Positions 52,452 through 57,667 of a stretch of DNA of 57,667 bases are shown here, piece by piece (the first letter of the stretch is position 1; each line of letters starts with the position of its first letter). Source of the DNA: CAZYHU01 sp964524475 (GTDB lineage: Bacteria > Patescibacteriota > Minisyncoccia > Phycocordibacterales > UBA1006); contig CAZGCO010000003.1 of NCBI GenBank assembly GCA_964524475.1, forward strand, positions 1 to 57,667, given 5' to 3'. Below the pieces are notes generated by a model that did no database searches, had not been told where the DNA came from, and worked only from the letters and a program-made list of their open reading frames with translations. Position numbers and translations under genes: made by a program.

Positions 52452-52455
52452 ATAA

Positions 52456-52992
52456 TTAGTTTAGTGTTCCTATCTTGTACTTTGCTAAAATGTTTGCGAC
52501 CTTACTTGAACTGCCGTGCTGGCTATTAAACAATGGTGAGCCGTCTTTACCGCAGATCATCAGGATTGCAGCCTTGCCCCCTGGGTGAGCGTTTACCCAA
52601 CTGGTCAAGTCATACACACTGCCGTTTACTGCAGACCAACATGAATTTGCACTGTTATGAGTAGCTACCTGTGTGAGCGTATATCCCCCAGTAGTAGATT
52701 TCGGGGTTGTAGTCGTAGTATTTGTAGTCGTAGTGGTAGTAACTGGCACAGTACCAATATCGTCGTCATCATAGACATCATCATCCATGTCTCCTGTGAC
52801 GGTGGCTGGTTTTTTAGTAGTAGTTTTATTTGTTGTAGTAGTTGTAGAACTGGTACCGTCCATAGATGGTACATTTATAGCATCATCACTATCTACGGTC
52901 AGGTTTTTTAATGATGAACCAAATACTGATAAAAATGCTCCGATAATAATGAATAATCCGATTCCAATTGCTATAGGTTTAGTATGTTGCAT
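52456..52992 (-). CDS. membrane-anchored cytochrome b5-like heme protein
   Basis: 178 residues. N-terminal transmembrane helix (about 6-26), then a Thr-rich, low-complexity stalk with an acidic patch (about 45-100). The cytochrome b5 domain follows: YTLTQVATHNSANSCWSAVN, VYDLTSWVNAHPGGKAAILM (HPGG heme-ligand His), and the second His in FNSQHGSSSKV. The protein would display a heme domain outside the membrane. CPR bacteria generally lack heme synthesis and respiration, so the cofactor would have to be imported (inference). Upstream partner of DoxX. Confidence 0.85.
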   Translation of the reverse strand: MQHTKPIAIGIGLFIIIGAFLSVFGSSLKNLTVDSDDAINVPSMDGTSSTTTTTNKTTTKKPATVTGDMDDDVYDDDDIGTVPVTTTTTTNTTTTTPKSTTGGYTLTQVATHNSANSCWSAVNGSVYDLTSWVNAHPGGKAAILMICGKDGSPLFNSQHGSSSKVANILAKYKIGTLN

Positions 52993-53026
52993 ATATACCA
53001 GTATACACCCGGATTATTATTCATAC

Positions 53027-53057
53027 AAATAAATCCCGATTTCTCGAGGATTTATTT
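53027..53057 (-). terminator. terminator after the pilin-like gene region
   Basis: AAATAAATCC pairs with GGATTTATTT; inner CGA-TTTC-TCG. Confidence 0.75.
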
Positions 53058-53067
53058 TATATACACA

Positions 53068-53511
53068 CTATTCCGCACATGTTTTACCAAAAGGTTCTTT
53101 TTCAAGTTCTTTAAATTCATATCCATTGTCAATGCAAAAATATTTATTGTTATTTAATTTTGTATACATAAGATAACCTCCTTTATCACCAAATGTTTTA
53201 CATGTATAACTATTATTAGTAATAGAATTACAATAACCATCATATGAACCAGTGTTTGAATAATAAATTTCAAATAATCCCATTTGTTTAGTAAAGTCTG
53301 CTCGTATTGTAGTATCTTGTTCTTTGTTTTTATATTCAATACTATGTGTATCTGTATTTGCAATTTCTACCTGAGTTTTAATAGCCTCAGAAGGACTTTG
53401 CTTTGTAAAACTAAAATATAAAACTGTCGGAAAAATAACAAAAGAAAAAACGAAGTATGCTCCTATTATAACAACTATAACAATAATAGTTTTTTTAAGA
53501 AAATTGTTCAT
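53068..53511 (-). CDS. membrane protein with minor-pilin-like globular domain
   Basis: 147 residues. N-terminal transmembrane helix (about 8-28), then a small domain with four Cys: FEIYYSNTGSYDGYC, YTCKTFGDKGG, KYFCIDNGYEF, KTCAE. The order resembles the C-terminal domain of CPR type IV pilins, but the canonical prepilin cleavage site (G-F-x4-E) is absent, so it is more likely an anchored relative. PilB (17187) shows the cell can build such pili. Stop TAG. Confidence 0.5.
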   Translation of the reverse strand: MNNFLKKTIIVIVVIIGAYFVFSFVIFPTVLYFSFTKQSPSEAIKTQVEIANTDTHSIEYKNKEQDTTIRADFTKQMGLFEIYYSNTGSYDGYCNSITNNSYTCKTFGDKGGYLMYTKLNNNKYFCIDNGYEFKELEKEPFGKTCAE

Positions 53512-53555
53512 ATTAAATAATATATTAAGAGTTATAATTAATTATTACTACTTGA

Positions 53556-54152
53556 TTAAGACCGTACATACACACCAACCTTTGCGGGGCGGATAATACG
53601 ATCACCCATGCGATAACCCTTTTGGATTATTTTATACACAGTATCGATATTGGTATCATCAGCAGGACTGGTTTCCATAGGTTCATGGAGATTCGGATCA
53701 AATGGTACACCGATACTGTCGATTGCCGTAACACCATAATTTTCAAGTACGGTTTTGAGTTGATTATAAATAAACTCTACCCCTATACGCCAATTCTGAT
53801 CTACTGCATTCCATGCGTCGGTATTGCCCATCGCCATATCAAAACTATCGAGCACGGGTAAAATGTCTCCCATAATGCGTTCGGTGGTTTTAGACTTTAC
53901 TGTATCACGAACTGATTCCAATTCCTTTTGTAGGTTTACATAATCAGCACGAGACCGCTGGAGGAGTGTCAAATGTTCACGGGATTCTGTTTGAGATTTT
54001 TTCAATGCTTCACGGAGGTCTTTTAATTTCTGTTTGTCTTTTTTCTCGTCCCCTACCCAATCGAGTTCCTCGAACTCTACATCATCAGAGTTTTCAATCA
54101 TTTCGGTATCTGTGTCGAGATCTATTATGTTTTCATCATCGTTGGTTTTCAT
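53556..54152 (-). CDS. grpE: nucleotide exchange factor GrpE
   Basis: 198 residues. Acidic N-terminus, long coiled coil (about 35-95), and the C-terminal beta domain with ILPVLDSFDMAMGN, DWRIGVEFI-like NWRIGVEFIYNQLKTVLENY, GVPFDPNLHEPMETSP, and KGYRMGDRIIRPAKVGV. It releases ADP from DnaK. It lies downstream of the ribosomal-protein operon, behind a weak terminator. Confidence 0.96.
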   Translation of the reverse strand: MKTNDDENIIDLDTDTEMIENSDDVEFEELDWVGDEKKDKQKLKDLREALKKSQTESREHLTLLQRSRADYVNLQKELESVRDTVKSKTTERIMGDILPVLDSFDMAMGNTDAWNAVDQNWRIGVEFIYNQLKTVLENYGVTAIDSIGVPFDPNLHEPMETSPADDTNIDTVYKIIQKGYRMGDRIIRPAKVGVYVRS

Positions 54153-54171
54153 ATAACGTCATTATACATAA

Positions 54172-54200
54172 ACAAAAAACACCCGCAAGGTGCTGTTTGT
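54172..54200 (-). terminator. weak terminator after rpsI
   Basis: ACAAAAAACACC - CGCAA - GGTGCTGTTTGT, imperfect stem. Confidence 0.55.
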
Positions 54201-54206
54201 AAAAAA

Positions 54207-54611
54207 TTAACGTTTAGACCACTGTGCTCGTTTACGAGCTTTGCGGAATCCGAATTTACGACGTTCTTTGGCACGTGGATCACGTTTCAAGAATCCTGCT
54301 TTTTTCAAGTCAGTTTTTACATGATCATGAGCTTCGGTCAATGCGCGAGCAATACCATGACGGATTGCTTCTGCCTGAGAATGAATACCGCCCCCTGATA
54401 CAACTGCAGTTACGGTGTAATCTGGAGTATCAGTAGCTTTATTCAAAGATTCCATAGCCACACGAACCAATTCTGAGGTTTTGAAATATGCTTTTACATC
54501 CTTGTCATTTACGGTAAAAGAACTCGTACCTGGGGTAATACGAACACTCGCAGTGGCAGTCTTGCGACGTCCAATTGCTCCGATATATCGTTGTGTAGTA
54601 GTAGTTGCCAT
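54207..54611 (-). CDS. rpsI: 30S ribosomal protein S9
   Basis: 134 residues. YIGAIGRRKTATASVRITPG, GGGIHSQAEAIRHGIARAL, and the basic tail RKFGFRKARKRAQWSKR that reaches the P site. Directly downstream of rplM, as in most bacteria. Confidence 0.97.
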   Translation of the reverse strand: MATTTTQRYIGAIGRRKTATASVRITPGTSSFTVNDKDVKAYFKTSELVRVAMESLNKATDTPDYTVTAVVSGGGIHSQAEAIRHGIARALTEAHDHVKTDLKKAGFLKRDPRAKERRKFGFRKARKRAQWSKR

Positions 54612-54616
54612 ACAGG

Positions 54617-54958
54617 TTAGTCTTTGATAATAAGATTTTTAAGCATTTCATCACGTAGCTTGTTATGAGGAAGCATACCACGAACAGTTCGCATGAATAC
54701 TTCACGAATACCACGACGTTTTGCCAAGTGTTCACGAGTTTCATGTTTCAATCCTCCTGGGTATCCAGAATAGGTTTTGTAGGTATCGTTTTTCTTGTCT
54801 CCGATGATTGCTACAGCTGCTGCGTTTTCCACGATTACCGTGTTCCCTGACAATTTGTTCGGGGTAAAATTTGGATTATTTTTACCACGCAAAATCATTG
54901 CGATTTCTGTCGCAATACGTCCGAGTTTTTTGTTGGTTGCATCGATAGTGTAGTTCAT
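54617..54958 (-). CDS. rplM: 50S ribosomal protein L13 (short form)
   Basis: 113 residues from the ATG at 54958 against about 142 in E. coli; both ends are trimmed. Core IDATNKKLGRIATEIAMILR, YSGYPGGLKHETREHLAKR, VRGMLPHNKLRDEML. The start lies 4 nt after the rplQ stop. Confidence 0.96.
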   Translation of the reverse strand: MNYTIDATNKKLGRIATEIAMILRGKNNPNFTPNKLSGNTVIVENAAAVAIIGDKKNDTYKTYSGYPGGLKHETREHLAKRRGIREVFMRTVRGMLPHNKLRDEMLKNLIIKD

Positions 54959-54962
54959 AAAA

Positions 54963-55325
54963 TTATACAAATTCGATTATAGCCATAGGGCTACCATCTG
55001 ATAAGCGTCCTGGGAGTTTGAGGATACGTGTGTATCCACCGTTTCGATCCATGTATTTTGGAGCAATTTCTTTGATGAGCTTTGTCGCTACATCTAGTTG
55101 CCCACCCATATCTGAAACCAATGTACGAATAGTTGCTACATTGTTTACATCGGCACGACGTGCGCGAGTAATCATTTTTTCAACGATAGGTCGTATTTCT
55201 TTGGCGCGAGGTTCGGTCATCGTAACGCGACCCTGCATCACCAATGATCGAACAAGCGATCGGATGAAAGCGCGTCTCACACCTGATTCGCGTCCAAATT
55301 TTCTGTTTTTGTTATGATGTCGCAT
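54963..55325 (-). CDS. rplQ: 50S ribosomal protein L17
   Basis: 120 residues. RHHNKNRKFGRESGVRRAFI, LVMQGRVTMTEPRAKEIRPI, RNGGYTRILKLPGRLSDGSP. Closes the alpha operon after rpoA. Confidence 0.97.
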   Translation of the reverse strand: MRHHNKNRKFGRESGVRRAFIRSLVRSLVMQGRVTMTEPRAKEIRPIVEKMITRARRADVNNVATIRTLVSDMGGQLDVATKLIKEIAPKYMDRNGGYTRILKLPGRLSDGSPMAIIEFV

Positions 55326-55358
55326 GGTAGTGTTAAGATAACTAAAAGGGTGAATAAA

Positions 55359-56363
55359 TTATTTTTTAAGAGACAGGTTGTATCCTGCGAGGATTTCTTT
55401 TACTTCACCTAATCCCTTTTGACCAAAGCCTGGGAGATCAAGGAGGTTTTCCTCTGTTTTTTGAATCAATCCTCCGACGGTACGAATACCTGCATCAGAG
55501 AGAGCGTTCAAGGTTCGAGTTGAAAATGGTACTGAATCAATACGATTTTTCAAAATCTCTGCCAATTCATCTGCGTTCATCGTAGAAACTACTGATGATG
55601 CTGATGTTTCTCTGTCTAAAATATCAACAGATACTTCAGGAGCTGTTGCTGGGGCAGGAGCTACAGGAGGAAATTCTATTTCATATTGAAGATTCAATAT
55701 TGTTTTGAATTGTTCCAACATAATCATGAGCGCGTCATGTAATGCTGATTCAGGTGTAATAGATCCATCAGTAGTAATCATCATACGTAATCGATTATGA
55801 TCTACACGATCTCCGACACGCATGTTTTCTACTTCGTATGATACAGAAACAATAGGAGTGAAACTTGCATCTAATGCAATCGTTCCAATATCTACTTTTT
55901 CACGTGTATGCATTTCGCGAGGAACATATCCTAACCCAGAATCCACTGTTACGGTGATTTCAAGTGTTTTTGATTTGTCAGTAATTTCTGCAATATATTG
56001 ATCAGCGCTCATTACCTCGAGTTGTCCTGGTGTAGTAAACTGTTTTGCAGTAACGATACCATGTTTTGCAATCAATGTTGCAGTTTGTGGTTCATCCCCA
56101 ATCAGTTTAAAACGGATTTTTTTGAGATTAAGGATAATAGCGATAATGTCTTCTTTAACTCCTTCGATACTTGAAAATTCATGTGTTGCACCAGCAATCT
56201 TTACGTGCGTAATCGCAGCGCCAGGTAGTGATGACAAAATGATTCTACGGAGTGAGTTAGCAAGGGTATATCCATATCCAGGAGCAAGACCTGATATTTC
56301 GAAAACACCATGAGTAGGTGATTGCGAAATTACTTTTAATTGTGAAGGAAGTGTTATATGCAT
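55359..56363 (-). CDS. rpoA: RNA polymerase alpha subunit
   Basis: 334 residues from the ATG at 56363. N-terminal assembly domain (APGYGYTLANSLRRIILSSL, GVKEDIIAIILNLKKIRFK), linker with Ala/Pro (VAPAPATAPEV), and an intact C-terminal domain (PFSTRTLNALSDAGIRTVGG, LPGFGQKGLGEVKEIL), which binds UP elements and activators. The length is typical. Confidence 0.97.
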   Translation of the reverse strand: MHITLPSQLKVISQSPTHGVFEISGLAPGYGYTLANSLRRIILSSLPGAAITHVKIAGATHEFSSIEGVKEDIIAIILNLKKIRFKLIGDEPQTATLIAKHGIVTAKQFTTPGQLEVMSADQYIAEITDKSKTLEITVTVDSGLGYVPREMHTREKVDIGTIALDASFTPIVSVSYEVENMRVGDRVDHNRLRMMITTDGSITPESALHDALMIMLEQFKTILNLQYEIEFPPVAPAPATAPEVSVDILDRETSASSVVSTMNADELAEILKNRIDSVPFSTRTLNALSDAGIRTVGGLIQKTEENLLDLPGFGQKGLGEVKEILAGYNLSLKK

Positions 56364-56455
56364 AAGTGAAAAATTGCTTATCAATATACGTTATGAAACA
56401 TAATCGTATAGCATAATAAAAAGATGCCCCTGTTTCCGTAAGGTAACAATATCTA

Positions 56456-57076
56456 TTATCGACTGTAGAATTCCAATACTACCTGTAGGTTGAGCATAGC
56501 ATCAACTGTTGTAGGTGTTGTGGTAATTTTTGCAGATATAATGTTCTTTTCATCACGTGTCATCCATGCAGGGATTTTATAATCCTTGAGTTTGACGGTA
56601 ATGTCTTTGAAACAAGTATTGTCGATAGATCCTGGACGAATAGCAATCACATCGCCTGTTTGTACGCGATATGAAGGAATATCCATCTTTTTACCATTAA
56701 CTGTAATATGTCCATGAGAAACCATTTGGCGTGCCTGTGGACGAGTAGCTCCGATTCCTAATCGGTAGATAACATTATCCAAACGCTGTTCCAAAAATGA
56801 CGCAAGGAGCGTGATTGGACTAGTGTTTTTTGATCCATGTGCCAATGATTCTTCAACATAGTTTCGGAATTGTTTTTCACGAATTCCATAGAGAAAGCGT
56901 ACTTTTTGTTTTTCAATGAGCTGTGCTCCGTAATCACTGCGGCGTGACATCATTTTTTTGCCTGCGCCTTTTGAGCCGATCGTTTGTACAGCCAAGAATT
57001 TTTGAGTTTGACATTTCTCAAATATTCCTGCACCTAAACGGCGACATACTTTGTATTTTTTTACCTTAGTTACCAT
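56456..57076 (-). CDS. rpsD: 30S ribosomal protein S4
   Basis: 206 residues. KYKVCRRLGAGIFEKCQT start with two Cys (the zinc form of S4 has four), YGIREKQFRNYVEESL, S4 RNA-binding domain ARQMVSHGHITVNGKKMDIP. Nucleates 30S assembly. Alpha operon, between rpsK and rpoA. Confidence 0.97.
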   Translation of the reverse strand: MVTKVKKYKVCRRLGAGIFEKCQTQKFLAVQTIGSKGAGKKMMSRRSDYGAQLIEKQKVRFLYGIREKQFRNYVEESLAHGSKNTSPITLLASFLEQRLDNVIYRLGIGATRPQARQMVSHGHITVNGKKMDIPSYRVQTGDVIAIRPGSIDNTCFKDITVKLKDYKIPAWMTRDEKNIISAKITTTPTTVDAMLNLQVVLEFYSR

Positions 57077-57102
57077 AATATGTAAGAGGAATAGTTGATA
57101 AA

Positions 57103-57537
57103 TTAAACTCGACGAGGTTTTTTAGCACGAGGACCATTGAACGGTACAGGAGTACGGTCTGAAATCGATGTAATATCGATTCCCTTTGCAGAAAAAGCAC
57201 GAATGGCTGATTCTCGACCTGACCCTGTTCCTTTGACTACTACATCTACTGTTTTTAATCCCATCATGAGAGCTTTTTCAGCGAGAACTTCTCCGATTTT
57301 TGCAGCTGCAAAGGGTGTTCCCTTTTTCGCTCCTTTGAATCCGAGAGCTCCTGACGATGACGCCATAACTGCGTTTCCATCAATATCAGTAATCAAGGCC
57401 TTGGTGTTATTATAAGTAGACTGTATGTGGAGAATTCCAGTAATCAGCTTTTTCTTTGGAGTACGAGAGACTGAACGATCTCGGAGAGATTTGTCCATCT
57501 TTTGACCCTCTTGTTTTACAATGCGTTTTTTACCCAT
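57103..57537 (-). CDS. rpsK: 30S ribosomal protein S11
   Basis: 144 residues. ILHIQSTYNNTKALITDIDG, SSGALGFKGAKKGTPFAA, VVVKGTGSGRESAIRAFSAK, and the end PVPFNGPRAKKPRRV. The Asn-Gly that is often isomerised in S11 appears as FNGPRA. Confidence 0.97.
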   Translation of the reverse strand: MGKKRIVKQEGQKMDKSLRDRSVSRTPKKKLITGILHIQSTYNNTKALITDIDGNAVMASSSGALGFKGAKKGTPFAAAKIGEVLAEKALMMGLKTVDVVVKGTGSGRESAIRAFSAKGIDITSISDRTPVPFNGPRAKKPRRV

Positions 57538-57585
57538 ATATGAATAGAATTAAAAAGTAATAATAATAGAATGCTTCATAATCGA

Positions 57586-57667
57586 CTATGTTTTAGAAGC
57601 GGTTTTACGACCTGATGCCATCGTAACACGTTTGTTACCACGAACAGTTCGAGAATTTGTTTTTGTT
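57586..57667 (-). CDS. rpsM: 30S ribosomal protein S13, C-terminal fragment
   Basis: The last 26 codons, cut by the window edge: TKTNSRTVRGNKRVTMASGR and KTASKT, stop TAG. It matches the basic C-terminal tail of S13 and stands in the expected place before rpsK. Confidence 0.85.
   Translation of the reverse strand, partial: TKTNSRTVRGNKRVTMASGRKTASKT

Noticed and set aside
1..57667. Genetic code 25 (TGA = Gly)
   Set aside because: Conserved genes are intact in the standard code and none needs TGA read as glycine.

Overview
The window is AT-rich, densely packed DNA of the kind seen in Patescibacteria (the Candidate Phyla Radiation). Reasons: reduced informational proteins (a 723-residue ValRS, a 113-residue L13, a SecA with no zinc tail), type IV pilin and VirB2-like pilin genes, CAP, MYG1 and orphan solute-binding proteins, and many lineage-specific membrane microproteins. 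Ribosomal protein L9 is present, which fits a Parcubacteria-like lineage better than Microgenomates; this placement is inference. The standard code works: long ORFs are intact with TGA as a stop. TGA is nearly absent, though: of 68 genes I count 60 TAA, 7 TAG and one TGA. Two runs of ten N (6912-6921 and 46882-46891) and several broken genes show this is an imperfect scaffold, probably metagenomic.

Layout. 1-5016: partial tRNA-Arg, a glutaredoxin, a DivIC-like division protein back to back with a 38-residue membrane microprotein, then a minus-strand operon (PQ-loop protein, valS, PrsW protease, Hsp20, small membrane protein). 5302-8185: class I ribonucleotide reductase, with the ATP-cone on the radical subunit NrdB instead of on NrdA. 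8640-9860: RNase P RNA, an unassigned small RNA with its own promoter and terminator, an ArsR regulator, and a 50-residue lysine-repeat protein behind a structured leader. 9885-19319: secA, archaeal-type aspS, a membrane HEPN-like protein, tRNA-fMet, rmuC, yqeY, a YvlD-type protein and pilB. 19404-28405: hisS, typA, CAP and Ada-like surface proteins, rpmA, and a minus operon nth-rsmI-(membrane)-ctpA-rplI. 28615-30586: an SPFH/stomatin-like operon with a consensus promoter, a folded leader and the only strong Shine-Dalgarno sequence I find. 30655-36450: DUF1003, MYG1, two tandem secreted-domain/VirB2-pilin fusions, a solute-binding protein, a methyltransferase and a MazG-like protein. 36455-43493: lysS (frameshifted by loss of one copy of a 14-nt repeat), pyrC-pyrD, greA, PBP2 and small membrane proteins. 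43571-57667: a CorA-like channel, cysS, dnaJ, dnaK, a PaaX/Cas2-like regulator, DoxX plus a cytochrome-b5-like protein, a pilin-like protein, grpE, and the alpha operon (rpsM-rpsK-rpsD-rpoA-rplQ) continuing into rplM-rpsI.

Across the window many genes have a -10 hexamer only 5-11 nt before the ATG, so the mRNA would be leaderless or nearly so, and Shine-Dalgarno sequences are otherwise scarce. Genes are separated by near-perfect, often bidirectional hairpin terminators of up to 26 bp.

The most interesting items are the ATP-cone on NrdB, the unassigned small RNA at about 9035-9154, the tandem pilin fusions, the compact leaderless promoters, and the near-absence of TGA stops. No CRISPR array, prophage or insertion sequence with a transposase is present; one MITE-like palindrome lies upstream of dnaJ.
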